The notes under the pieces are model-generated. The model was not told the origin of the DNA, searched no databases, and saw only the letters and a list, made by a program, of their open reading frames with translations. From assembly GCA_963678675.1 (NCBI GenBank), contig OY783200.1, forward strand, positions 6,336,501 to 6,400,500: a stretch of DNA of 64,000 nucleotides, given 5' to 3'. This DNA is from Xiphydria camelus (taxonomy: Eukaryota; Arthropoda; Insecta; Hymenoptera; Xiphydriidae). Shown here in pieces: positions 45,745-57,129 of the stretch (position 1 is its first letter; every line of letters begins with the position of its first letter). The position numbers were made by a program, and so were the translations under genes.

Positions 45745-46825
45745 TTAGTTTGAGTCTGACTGCAGCAATGGACGGAGCTCTGCAATTACAGCTAGCAGCA
45801 GCTGCATATATTTTTATTCACCATCAAATTGTGAAAAATAAGAAACGAAAATCTCCGCGATGGTGGGTTTCGAAATTGTACCAAAGTAGAAAAGTATATA
45901 GTGGTTCAAGCTTGCTGGCGGATTTAAAATTCCAGCATATTAGTGGATTATACAAAAATTTCACTAGAATGCATCCCACTGATTTTGAATTTTTACTAAA
46001 TTCAATTGGACCATCGATTTCGAGACAGGACACGAGATTTCGTGAATCAATTCCAGCGCAAGAGAGGTTGGCAGTAACACTGCCTTTTTTGGCTACCGGT
46101 GATTCATATGCCAGCCTCCAATATTTGTTTAAAATATCTAAGCAGTCAATTAGCCGAATCGTCCCTGAAGTATGTGATGCCATTACAAAAACACTCAAGA
46201 ACCACATTCAGGTAAGTCAGTTGTATTGCATTATACAACATTTTTATTTTGGAAATGACGGGCTTATGGTTATTATTTTATTTGTTCATTTTGTAATTGT
46301 TATATTTATGTTGAGTTTATCTGTGATAATATGCATGATAGATTGCTGGGTATATTAATTAAAATTAGAAAAAGACGCAAACTATAAGTAGGAATACGTC
46401 TTATTTTCAATTTTTTATTGATACATTTTTTGTCATACATATAGACATTTCCGTAATTGTGTAACTTGTTTGTGTTATTCTGCTATTAAACAAAAGCCAA
46501 AAATTATCAACAATAATCTTGAGAACTATCTACAAATTTACAAAACTGTATAATATAGTTGAGCCGTTGAAAACCAGAATGGTGTAAGTCACATTTAATG
46601 TAAGCTGAGATTGTTTGACTGCAAAGTTAAGTACAATTTGAAAAATCTGTCTAAATGATACAAAACAGATATGTACGATTTAAAATATCTGTTTGTATCA
46701 TTGAGACAGATTTTTCAAATTGTACTTCACTTTGCAGTCAAATAATCTCGGCTTACATGAAATGTGATTTCGCGGATGACGTAGCAGTGCTTAGTAGTGG
46801 TCCTATGGGAGTAACATTTCGTAAA

Positions 46826-47211
46826 TTATGCGACATTATACTGGCCTTGATCAGCCTTCTGGAAAATATTCAGAATGTCGTGTCCAATAGCGCTTCTTGT
46901 TAATCTGTCGTATGCACGAAGTTTCGAAGTTACAAGATTACCGAAGTGGTAACATTCGTCTTGATTGCTATTAACTTGATTGGCCGAGGATTGAAGAAGT
47001 TGGAAGGCTTGATCGAAACGATCGCTATCGCTAGACGCGGTTGATTTTGCCTTCTTTCTCTTCTGTCCCGGGGTCTGACTAGTTCTTTTCACCTGGGGTG
47101 TCTCCGCAATACTGCTAGATTCTGTATCCTGAGATACAGGATCCTCAGCTTCGTCCGATGCTTCATCGTCGACAGAGGGTCCAGCTTCTTCATCCTCGCG
47201 TAAATGCATCT
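46826..47211 (-). CDS. Second exon of a MADF-type Harbinger accessory protein, antisense in the transposase intron
   Basis: After an acceptor TTGCAG at about 47212-47217 the exon reads MHLREDEEAGPSVDDEASDE, a Ser/Thr- and Lys-rich linker (GQKRKKAKSTASSD), then DRFDQAFQLLQSSANQ and SKLRAYDRLTRSAIGHDILN, ending with a stop at 46826. This is the C-terminal layout of the MADF/Myb-like DNA-binding protein that PIF/Harbinger elements encode alongside the transposase. The MADF-encoding first exon is not nearby; a MADF exon at 50689-50926 on the same strand is 3.5 kb upstream and probably belongs to another element. Confidence 0.5.
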
Positions 47212-48124
47212 GCAATTCGAAATAAAATATAAATTCTCAATCATCAATAGAATGACGCCACATTTTCAAATACTGTACTTTTCTAAATATTTGAAACAAG
47301 CTTATCATATCTAAGAAATTATTCCGTTTTTTACAGATTCCGAAAACACAAGAAGAATGGTTGAATGTTAGTAAGGATTTTGAGACCACATGGAATTTTC
47401 CGCACTGTGTGGGAGCGGTTGATGGGAAGCACATTGTACTACAATCTCCCGTAAATAGTGGCAGCGAATACTTTAATTATAAAGGAATGTTCAGCGTAGT
47501 CCTTTTTGCAGTTGTAGATGCTAGCTATAATTTCATGTTTGTGGATGTAGGATGCTAAGGTCGAATATCCGACGGTGGAATATTTGCTAGTACCTGTTTG
47601 TACAAAGAAATGGAAAACGGAGCGCTGAACATTCCTAACCCTACTTCTCTAAATGGGAGAGCGCAAGAAATACCATATTTTTTCCTTAGAGATGAAGCCT
47701 TTGCGATGTCAGAAAACTTAATGAAAGTGTATGCGGGTTACCATGCGAAAGGATCAAAAGAAAGAATTTTTAACTATAGGGTGTGTAGAGCTCGTAGGGT
47801 AGTTGAAAATGTCTTCGGCATAGCTTCCGCTGTTTTCCGCGCATTACGAAAACCTATGCTCCTTGCACCAGAAAAAGCGTCAACTATCGTGCTAACCGTT
47901 GCTTTGTTACAACACAACTTCTTACGACGAAGACCAGACTCAGTTGGACTTTATAATCCACGCGGAACATTCGATTCTGAACAATCTGGTATCACGACAA
48001 ATGGGAGTTGGAGAGGAATGGTATCCGAAGAATGCAGTTCATTATTACCCCTAAGAAATGTACCACGTAGAGCAAAGTCAAATTTTATAAATACGCGTGA
48101 TGAACTAGCCGATTATTTCCTTAA

Positions 48125-48702
48125 GAGGCCGACACACCCCGTCTGGAAATGTAAAGCTATATTTTCAATATGGTGCATAAGAACCTTTTGCATTTTTGCC
48201 ACCACACTTAAAAAACATAAATCTAGAGCCCTATAGAAAAAAAAATATTATAATAATAAATTTCTGATTTTGCCGATTGATTACAACAAAAAAATGTATT
48301 TTTTTTTTTCTATAGGGCCCTAGATTTATGTTTTTTAAGTGTGGTGGCGAAAATACGAAAGGTTCTTATGCACCATCTTGGAAATATTACTTTACAGCCG
48401 CGACAATTTTCGGGCATTTTTGTCGCAGCTGTAAAGTAATATTTCCAATATGGTGCATAAGAACCTTTCGTATTTTCGCCACCACAGTTAAAAAACATAA
48501 ATCTAGGGCCCTATAGAAAAAAAAAATAAATTTTTTTGTTGTAATCAATCGGCAAAATCAGAAATTTATTATTTATTTATTTTTTTTTTTCTATAAGGCT
48601 CTAGATTTATGTTTTTTAAGTGTGGTGGCGAAAATGCAAAAGGTTCTTATGCACCATGTTGAAAATATAGCTTTACATTTCCAGACGGGGTGTGTCGGCC
48701 TC
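48125..48702. mobile_element. 578-bp TTAA-flanked palindromic MITE inside the Harbinger transposase
   Basis: GAGGCCGACACACCCCGTCT and its complement are the termini; TTAA at 48121-48124 and 48703-48706. It contains nested palindromes sharing AACATAAATCTAGRGCCCTA and TGGTGCATAAGAACCTTT. Removing it and one TTAA joins the flanking transposase codons in frame. TTAA is a piggyBac-type target. Confidence 0.9.
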
Positions 48703-48833
48703 TTAAAGAAGGTGAATTAGAGTGGCAGAATCAGTATGCTTAGAAAACATAAGTATGTAATAAAACGTGAAGGATTAGTTTAGTTTGTTAGTTTATGGTT
48801 CATTTAAATTTAAAAATTATTATTATATACTTG

Positions 48834-50405
48834 GGTGATTCTACAAAAAGTGGGTAACTCGATGTCATCAGTCAGTTAATACGACATTTTAAAACATTTT
48901 GTAAATATTTTAATATATTATAAAAGAGTAAAAACCCCTTTATTTGTTCACCCAATTTCTATTATTTCCTCTTGAAGCAAATTTGTGAAATAAAACAATA
49001 AATCCTCAAAACGTCAGTTCTTTGGCGTGTCACAATCCCAAAAACACGCAATCAAGTATCTGTATATTACTATATAACCACTTTTTTGTAAATGTTATTA
49101 TTTCACTACAATTCATAATATATTTGATAATGGATAATGCAACTTTCGCCATAACATCCTCAGATCATTATTTTTTTTAAATTAGGAAACTTTGTCATAA
49201 GTTCCATTCGTCAGTCCGTTGTGCGATATTCAAATTTAAAATTCCCGTAAAATATTGCCAACTCACGGTTGAATCCTATACGATTTTTAATGTTGATACT
49301 TAAGTGAGCTGTAGATAGCGCCAATTGTACGGCAGCCATTACGACGATAGTGCTAAAAGCGAGGTAAGCGTGTGTACATGTGCCGATCCAGTCAAAATGT
49401 CAGTACTGTGGTGAGTTTCTATTTTCTTAAATACCTATATTTTGTTTTAATTTATACGTAGTTGATTATGATTGATTAAAATGTAGCATCCCACTAACTG
49501 AAAATATCGATAGAAATATCAGTTTTAGTTATAACCTCAAACGTATATCTATTTCATCAGTACTTTGGCGTCAGTCCCATGTCTGGTAATTGCGCCAGAG
49601 GACTAACGAGTTTCCAGGGTACTGATGGTTTTTACTTAAAATCTTTTTTATTTCAAATGTTACAGTTTGTAAGCATTAGTATTATTAATTTCAGTCTAAT
49701 ATATCATGCCGCCACCTAAAAAAAAAAGAAAAATTGTCTCGGGAAGATGTGTTAAAAAAAAAGAGAAGCCGAAAAGGCTCGTTTGGCCAGAATTAAAAGT
49801 GACCCTGTTAAATTTGCTGAATATAAAGAAAAACAAAGATTACAGTATTTAAAAAAAAAAGAGGAGAGTAATTGATAAGTGGTAAACAAAAAAATATCTT
49901 AGTTTTTGTTTTAAATTTTTAAAAATTGTTTACTAGTCAACTAATACTAATCATCTACTAGTGAGTAATGACAAAAATCAAGAGTGTAAGAAAATTAAGT
50001 ATTAAAAATGTCAAGACTGTTTTAAAGACTGAGAGATCCTTAAATTATTACATTTTGTTAACGATAATCTTAAGTTACTCATGTGATTTAAATCTTAAGA
50101 TATGTGCCATTATTAGATTTTAAGAAATTTGATACAAAAAATGCTTAAAATGACAATAAATCTTATGTACTTCTTATAAAATTGTATATTTAATCAGTAC
50201 CCTGTTATCCTCGTCAGTCCCCTGGTAGTCAAATTTTAAAAAATGGAAATATCTTAAAAACTACTACAAAAAGTGACTGGCCCGATCGAGGTTAGTATAT
50301 TAATTAGATTACCTATCTAAAATACCGAAAGACGTAGCTATTTAACTTAAAAACTGTAATAGACAAAATACTCCTTAAAGTTACCCAACTTTTGTAGAAT
50401 CACCC
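48834..50405 (+). mobile_element. 1.57-kb nonautonomous DNA transposon with GGGTGATTCTACAAAA termini
   Basis: GGGTGATTCTACAAAAAGTG at the left pairs with ACTTTTGTAGAATCACCC at the right, about 27 bp in all; ACTT flanks both ends. Inside, near 49706-49872, a short coding stretch reads SREDVLKKKREAEKARLARI and DPVKFAEYKEKQRLQYLKKK, a basic head seen in insect transposon proteins, cut off by a stop. The superfamily is not assigned. Confidence 0.6.
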
Positions 50406-50599
50406 ACTTACAGTATTCAATGACGGCTTTGTCTTGTTTTTATCCAAAATGAACTGCAGACTGTTAAAGACAAACCAACTGCTTTTGTAAATTTCTTGTG
50501 TTCCTTCAAAATAGAAAAGCTTTAATTAGCATAACATACTGGTAAATAACAATGAACTATTTTGGTCTCTTTTGTATTTTATTAAAATATATATTTATC

Positions 50600-50645
50600 T
50601 ATATTACACACACACACACACGCACGCACGCACGCACACGCACAA
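50600..50645. repeat. CA/CGCA microsatellite
   Basis: An ACACACAC run changing to CGCACGCACG. A short (CGA)n run lies at about 50968-50990. Confidence 0.9.
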
Positions 50646-50688
50646 CTCGTATTTTTTTTCGAACAGACTCCTTAACATAGGTACCCAC

Positions 50689-50926
50689 CTTTTCCAATTC
50701 CAGTAGATTTTTTCATTTTCATTTTTCCCCTCCTAAGAGATGCTAAAAGGCTTTCCATTTTCTTTTTACATTGGTCCACTGGTGTCCCTACTTCGTTAGC
50801 GATCTCCATCCACGCATCCTGCTTCTTAATTTTGTTAAAATATTCGGGATCTTGAGGACCCCAAACTATAGTTTTCGCGTGGTAAGTTTCTATTAAATGT
50901 ATTGTGCTCTCTTTACTCCACTCCAT
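50689..50926 (-). CDS. MADF-domain first exon, transposon-type
   Basis: ATG at 50924-50926: MEWSKESTIHLIETY, VWGPQDPEYFNKIKKQDAWM, IANEVGTPVDQCKKKMESLL, ASLRRGKMKMKKSTG, ending at a GT donor (G|GTGGGT at 50688). The conserved Trp, the IxxYxxxxxLW-like start and the VxxCKxKxxxLR-like third helix are those of MADF (Myb/SANT-like) DNA-binding domains used as Harbinger accessory proteins. No second exon follows nearby. Promoter-like block copy 5 lies about 350 bp upstream. Confidence 0.5.
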
Positions 50927-51269
50927 AATAATATAGCGTCAAATAAAAAATAGTAGATCTTCGACAAACTAACGACGACGACGACGACGACTGATGAACG
51001 GGCAACTAATTGATACTATGCCTGACACAGCGATATGCTCGAACGTGGTTAGAGGGAGATTTAGACGTATCGGCTAGTTCGATTAATTATATTAATTAGC
51101 AATGTATTAATTAGCACTTTATTAAGTAGCAATACATTCGATTCAAGAGAGTTAGGTTTGATGATTTGCAATAGGTTACACCGAATTAACTTGTTTGCCT
51201 TGACGACTGCGTGTGAGGTTGAGACGCGGAACACGACACGTTGACGATCGATGGTACATTAATGAAGAC

Positions 51270-51350
51270 ACGTGTTTGGCTGCATTTTATAATAATTGGA
51301 ACATAGCGACATTTGGCTGACGAAGGGGATAGCGTGGGCGCCGCCATGCA
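51270..51350 (-). promoter_or_regulatory. Recurrent promoter-like block, copy 5
   Basis: On the minus strand: CCCACGCTATCCCCTTCGTC, a TATAAAATGCAGCC box (about 51278-51291) and AAACACGTGTC. Same layout as the copies at 8985(-), 13428, 14285 and 22868. Confidence 0.5.
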
Positions 51351-51429
51351 CCCTGATTGACTGATTGGCTTTTAACTGGCAAGACTAACCGTCGCACTTT
51401 AATTGATATTGCTACATATATTTCGAATG

Positions 51430-51923
51430 TTGAGTCAAGTTTGCAAAGGGGAGAAATTACGGATTCTTACCGCTCAGTGTCATTGCAATCGAAATACCTC
51501 ACTAATCTCTAGGGGTCAATCTATATTTTATATTTCGGCAAATCTAGGCCGCTAATGGCTCGCGCTTTGCACCTTTCTCAGAAAAGTTAATTAACGGACG
51601 GATGGAAATAAGCCGTCCCTTCGCGTAAATCTGATACCTATCAGGTTTACGTGAACGGTCATCTATTGAATCCGTCATTTCTCCCCTTTGCAAAGCTGAC
51701 TCAGCATTCGAAATATAGCAGTATCAATTAAAAGTATGTAGGTACTCGGGAAGATGGCTTATTTCCATCCGTCCGTTAATTAAACTTTCTGAGAAAGGTG
51801 CAAAGCTGCGAGCCATTAGCGGCTCCCCGGCATATATTGTCCCCTAGATTAGTGAGGTATTTCGATTGCAATGACACTGAGCGGTAAGAATCCGTCATTT
51901 CTCCCCTTTGCAAAGCTGACTCC
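51430..51923. repeat. Block V as an inverted repeat
   Basis: TACCGCTCAGTGTCATTGCA, ATACCTCACTAATCT and TTAATTAACGGACGGATGG on the left pair with complements on the right, with TACCTATCAGGT near the centre. No gene. Confidence 0.65.
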
Positions 51924-52093
51924 CCCTATACATTTATCCCCTGAAAGATTCTTTGAAAACAACCGTATAATTCGAGTTAGATTTACTGTACTATACTATA
52001 AATCTCGAATACAATAGGCAGGTACACGATACCTGCGCACTCGTCCCAACTAATTGCCGCGCGTGACGTAGCAGTCCTTTGATGCGACGGCTA

Positions 52094-52901
52094 CCAGGTG
52101 TGTCGGTAATTCCTTTCCGGTTTTCGTAACAGATATCATTAGTTATAAGTATGAAATGTTATGATTTGATACATATGTGATTTTATTCTACTGACATTAA
52201 CCTCAATACTACACAAGTTACGTTCCGCCAAAATAACAGCGTTATAGATTTATAATTTTTTGAAAATGTCGAGTTTTGTGCCTGAAAACGTGCATTTGCG
52301 GCACGCATTACTTTTCTTGTTTCATCAAAAGAAAAAAGCCGCTGAAAGTCATCGTTTGCTGGTAGAGACTTACGGTGAACATGCTCCAACCATAAGAACA
52401 TGTGAAACGTGGTTTCGACAATTCAAATGTGGTGATCTCAACGTTCAAGATAAAGAACGTCCTGGTAAGATGAGTAGGATGAGAAAGATCCAAAAGATGG
52501 GAAGATGGGTGCCACATGATTTTGCAGCATGACAACGCGCCGTCTCATACAGCAAAACGAGTCAAAGAAATGTTGAAATCACTTGGATGGGAAGTTTTAT
52601 CGCACCCGCCGTACTCTCCAGATCTGGCTCCATCCGACTACCACCTTTTCGCATCGATGGGGCGAGCGCTTGCAGAGCAGCACTTCGCCGATTTCGAAGA
52701 AATTAAAAAATGGCTCGATGAATGGTTTAGCTCAAAGGCGAAACTATTCTTTTGGAATGGCATCCATAAATTGCCTGAGAGATGGGCAAAATGTATAGAA
52801 CGAAATGGCCAATACTTTGAATAAATAAATTTGAACTATCCATTGTAAGTAACGTGTTTTCTTTAACGAAAAAACCGGAAAGGAATTACCGACACACCTG
52901 G
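52094..52901 (+). mobile_element. 808-bp mariner element with internal deletions
   Basis: Perfect 31-bp TIRs beginning CCAGGTGTGTCGGTAATTCC, flanked by TA at 52092-52093 and 52902-52903. The left coding part (ATG 52266) reads LRHALLFLFHQKKKAAESHR, RTCETWFRQFKCGDLNVQDK, ERPGK, then jumps to GRWVPHDF. The right part reads ILQHDNAPSHTAKRVKEM and PPYSPDLAPSDYHLF, with the second and third catalytic Asp, and stops near 52824. The first-Asp segment is lost, so it is nonautonomous, but perfect TIRs make it mobilisable in principle. Confidence 0.9.
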
Positions 52902-52936
52902 TAAAAACCGACAAATGGTGGTTCGGCTTGTAACGG

Positions 52937-53173
52937 TTACGCGTGTCAGATTGGTTACGCGTAACATGCAACAGTACTCCGTCTCCACTAGCCGTAACGT
53001 AACATGTTCGCGGTTACGTTACGGGTCATTGTTACAAATGGATACGCACCTCAAGTTACGCGGGTCGAATTGGTTACGCGTAACATGCAACAGTACTCCG
53101 TCTCCACTAGCCGTAACGTAACATGTTCGGAGTTACGTTACGGGTCATTTGTTACAAATGGATACGCACCTTT
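52937..53173. repeat. Two-copy tandem repeat, period 120 bp, related to 41907
   Basis: GGTTACGCGTAACATGCAAC occurs at 52952 and 53072; both units end in TACAAATGGATACGCACC. From 53175 to 54150 I see no gene. Confidence 0.75.
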
Positions 53174-54157
53174 AACGACGCATGAAAAAAATCTAAAAAA
53201 ATTCAGGTAATGTTTTTTCATCAAGTATGACTATGTAAATAAAAATCAGATTTTTTTGAGACCCTCATGAAAAAAAAGTGTCTGTCTTGACATAGAATGC
53301 CCCACATGTAAATATAAACATCCATGCTTGTGTGGGTATATTTCTGTTTTTATTTTGCTGTTAGGATTTTTTGCATAAGACATTTTCCCGCCTAAAACGA
53401 TTTTTTGCACGTCCCATTGAAAATCGTATTAAGCGGATTTTACTGTACTTAAAAAGTATTTTAATTTTACTTGTCTTTACGAGTTCTTAAAATGTACTAA
53501 CATTTTGTGTAGACCTTTAAGGTATTTCCTCTCCAAAATCACTTTCTGTAAAGTTATTTGAAATTTTGGTCAAATAGAGATTGAGGTATTCTGCACCTCC
53601 TCTAATTTTTTCAGATTTCTTTCAGGTGTAGTTTAATCGTTATTCATGTTTGTTGAAGGACACTTTTATAAGCGTTCCCTATATCCAAGCCGTAAAAATT
53701 ACACATTTTCACCTTTTCATAGAAAATTGTACTGTAAATATTTTTGAAAAACTAGAGAGATGTAGAGAAAAAAATTAGAAATTTTGTAACAAAAACAAAC
53801 AGAAAAGTCAGGTTTAATTAAAGAACGGTGGGCTTTCAAAGATTCGAAAAACTCTTGAAATTCAGTTGAGGTTGGGATTAGGAGTAGCGATGTGGCACAC
53901 TGTACGATGAGGACGTTACTAACCAAACTTGTACTGGCGGACAATTTGAAATTATTTTAATGTGTTCGTCTCGTATTATGAAAATTTGAAAATATTAAAC
54001 ACGGAAAAACATGGTTTTAATTCATATTATTCATCGTTGCCACTCCGTTAATACGTTTCTTGAAATCGCTCGTTTTAATAAATTTATGACCTTTGTATCT
54101 TAATCGTTTCAACATTTTTAATTTCGAAATAACGAATACTAACAAATACACGGGGTA

Positions 54158-54350
54158 ACGACACATTGACGTGACACATGCACAATACAGGTAGAGCTCT
54201 TATATCCAGTTCACGACCCTGTGAGACCGCGCCGTAAGGGGGGTTTTGACTGGGTCGTGAATTGGGCGAAAGCACTACCTGTATTCTGCATGTGTCACGT
54301 CAATGTCGACACATTGACGTGACACATGCGCAATACAGGTAGTACTCCAC
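54158..54350. mobile_element. MITE with GACACATTGACGTGACACAT arms
   Basis: The arms at 54160-54200 and 54270-54307 are inverted; a third partial copy follows at 54309. The centre has CAGTTCACGACCC/GGGTCGTGAATTG. Confidence 0.65.
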
Positions 54351-54908
54351 ACCGTGCCTTTAGACCCTTTAGACTGATCATGCAAAACTGACGACAAGAC
54401 TGTGTGTGTAGACCGGGCTTATGATTAGGATGTTGCTACATTCACTCGCACTATTTTGCGTATGTGTAGAGATACATCCATGCATGTAGTGAGTCTGTGT
54501 AGGAGTACAGTCTCTACTAAATTTTTTCCTAGAACACACCGTATACCGCCCTCTACTTACCTAAGTCCTCATGACCGAAACTTTTGGACTTGAATTAGTC
54601 CAGGAAATACCTTAAAGATTTTATTTTTCATTCGTTAAAAAAATCATGGAATTTTTTAAAGAGTTAATTTTAATATAGACTGAGTGCATCGAGCAGCGAT
54701 CAAAGAGCAAACACCTGCTTTTTTATGAGGATATTGTTGGTTGAACGAAAAATTCTACTCACGCATTGGGAAATTAATAAAGTTTGCGCTAAGCTCCGCC
54801 CACTTGAAACGGCCAGTCGAGCGGCACGTCGGACCGTGACGTCACTATGCACTTTCGGATAGGACTGTTTGACTGTTTCGAGTACGAAGCTTGTGTTGTG
54901 CTGTGAAA

Positions 54909-55033
54909 ATGGACAGTGGACTTGACAAGGGAAATCTGACAATTTGCCGCAAATCGATGCTTTGTCAGTGTTCGCTTTTCTTGGATCAAACCCAGATTTC
55001 ATTGAAGCAGAAACGCGAAATATTAAAGCAATA
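54909..55033 (+). other. First-exon-like remnant of a multicopy insect transposon protein
   Basis: ATG at about 54909 (MDSGLDKG), then, after a one-base shift, NLPQIDALSVFAFLGSNPDF and IEAETRNIKAIR, followed by a GT donor. The P-x-ID...F...aE...K pattern recalls a protein family multicopied in ants and aphids. There is no second exon before 55500. Weak. Confidence 0.3.
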
Positions 55034-55518
55034 AGGTAAGATTTAAAGATACGGTGTGAATAAGTCAGATTGTATACCTCAAAATAAAATAAATAGCAGT
55101 CTGCCTATATGTAATTTGTAAATATAAACGGTGTCGCCTTTTCGATGTACCTACGGAGTTTTAGGAAAAACGTTATAGAAAAAATCCGTTACACATCCTC
55201 GGGTCCGATTTTCAAAACAAATTTAATGCTGTCAAAATCTCACGGCTAACTAGATCCAGTATTGAGATACAGGGAGTTTTTCATTTTTTGCCATTTCCTT
55301 CATGGCCTTATATTTCGGTTATTTTTAAAGATAGAAGAACAGTATAACGGTGATTTTTTGTAGATCTTTATGAAGTTTCCAATGGCCGACTTTAATTTTT
55401 TTTGTTGGGTTTTTGGTTTTTGAGTTATGTGAAAATGAGTTTTTCTTTTAAATGTGTGGAATACTCAATATAATATATTCTACAATTTGACTTCAAATTA
55501 ACACATTGCATGCGGGTA

Positions 55519-56098
55519 TACAGGGTGTTCGGAAAAAACACCGACACAGAAATAGGGGTGATAGGTTTCGTCATTACAAGTATTTTGATATAAGGGACCT
55601 ATACCCGCAAGCGCCCCCCCCCCCCCTTCTGGAGATATCAACTTTTTAAGTTTGTAACGACCGAGGTTGATCAAAGTAGAATAATAAGAAACGTATCAAG
55701 ATGGTAACGAATATTTAATTTTACGAGATACAAAAACAATGTACTACAGCAAATGCTCAAAATGACGGCCACCCATGCAACATCGGAAACGATTCTGGAT
55801 AGATGTGCCACTGCGCAAACTGCTTGCGGAAAGGATAACCGCTTGGCTCAAGTCCTTGTACTTTTCGAAGATGATGCGGATACAAGGAGTTTTCATTTGT
55901 TTTTCAATTGTACAGGTAGACAAAAAACTCAATATTATTCTACTTTGATCAACCTCGGTCGTTATAAACTTGAAAAGTTGATATCTCCAGAAGGGGGGGC
56001 GCGCGCTTGCGGGTATAGGTCCCTTATATCAAAATACTTGTAATGACGTAACCTATCACCCCTATTTCTATGTCGGTGTTTTTTCCGAACACCCTGTA
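55519..56098. mobile_element. MITE with ACAGGGTGTTCGG termini and a mariner-like tail
   Basis: Inverted arms of about 160 bp (ACAGGGTGTTCGGAAAAAAC; GATATCAACTTTTTAAG; TTGATCAAAGTAGAATAATA). Inside, the minus strand (about 55830-55744) reads FRCCMGGRHFEHLL, like the C-terminus of some Tc1/mariner transposases. TA flanks. A C-run at about 55615-55627. Confidence 0.7.
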
Positions 56099-56194
56099 TA
56101 TACCCGCGCGTCTATACGATATCGTCGCGCACTTATGCGTGCAGCGGGCGTTTTTTGTGAATTTATACGATACCCGCTCTATAAAAATAGAAAT

Positions 56195-56416
56195 AAATTT
56201 TTAAATAAATTATATAATTAATAGGTATAATAATTAGGGGATTAATTTTAGTAATAATAGTTTTTATTAGTATATAATTTTTTACGTTAATAGAGCGACA
56301 AATTTTAGGATATATTCAATTACGAAAAGGACCAAATAAATTAGGAATATTTGGATTGATTCAGCCTTTCAGAGATGCAATGAAATTATTTTCAAAAGAA
56401 TTAATTATTTATATAG
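56195..56416 (+). pseudogene. NUMT: nuclear copy of mitochondrial nad1, 5' part
   Basis: With the invertebrate mitochondrial code (ATA Met, AGA Ser) the frame reads [43 protein letters not shown]. These are the conserved N-terminal ND1 motifs; the Ser in QPFSD is coded AGA, which would be Arg in the nuclear code. One TAA interrupts it at about 56275. From 56416 to 57120 I see no gene. Confidence 0.9.
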
Positions 56417-57129
56417 CACAAATCTACTAAATACGTACTTTTCGTGACCCGCGCTCCAGTAACAGATTGCGAAAAACGTTAGACTACGTTTCCCGCATGC
56501 AATGTGTTAAAATAACTTTTCATTACAATACAATATTTATAAATCCTTCTTCCTTCCGTCTTCGACATTCTACTATCAAACGTCGAACAAAAATAGTCAC
56601 AAAAAATAAACAAACTTCCACTTCACTTGTACTCTTCTGATACGCAAGGCATTGAGAAACAGACTAAAAGGTACGCTGGCGGGCCGGTTTCGTGCATAGT
56701 GACGTCACGAGCCAGTGCCGCCCATAACGCGTCACTGGGAGGCGTGGCCATGCTACTTCTAAAGTAATGTTTTTGGGGTAGAAGTTTTTTTTATCAAGTT
56801 TTTACTATTGGTACTGTGTTTTGAATAACTTTAACTATTAAGTCTGCTGTGTTTCATGCATATTAAAATTTCATGCATATTCCTGATTATTGTAATTATT
56901 ACGCGATATCGTGATACTCAAATTTAAATATGTCAATTTATAAATTACAAAAACATTACGTTTGTTCACTTGATAAATATTCTTGTTGCTTCATTGTATG
57001 AATTACTTTATTCACTTGTTACGAATCAATGTATCTCTCATACAGCTTAACATTAATCATTTCACGTTTTTGAAAATCCTGAAAAAAATCCTTGAAAAAT
57101 ATTTGAATTTCATCGTGAACATGTACTGC

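Larger units (their letters stand above)
45768..48743 (+). pseudogene. PIF/Harbinger transposase (DDE_Tnp_4), two exons, inactivated
   Basis: Exon 1: ATG 45768 to donor at 46211 (PRWWVSKLYQSR, MHPTDFEFLLNSIGPSISRQ, RLAVTLPFLATGDSYASLQY, SKQSISRIVPEVC). Exon 2 from 47337 (acceptor TTTTTTACAG); phases join. The core has CVGAVDGKHI (first Asp), then VDVGC-stop-GRISDGGIF, where a TAA at about 47556 replaces the expected Gln codon, then NYRVCRARRVVENVFGI. At 48121 the C-terminus is cut by a 578-bp TTAA MITE; the reading frame resumes after it with EGELEWQNQYA and TAG at 48741-48743. It is dead by at least two lesions. An opposite-strand exon lies in its intron. Confidence 0.88.

Noticed and set aside
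45824..46207. 127-codon minus-strand frame opposite Harbinger exon 1
   Set aside because: It is a shadow of the transposase exon with no splice or family evidence.
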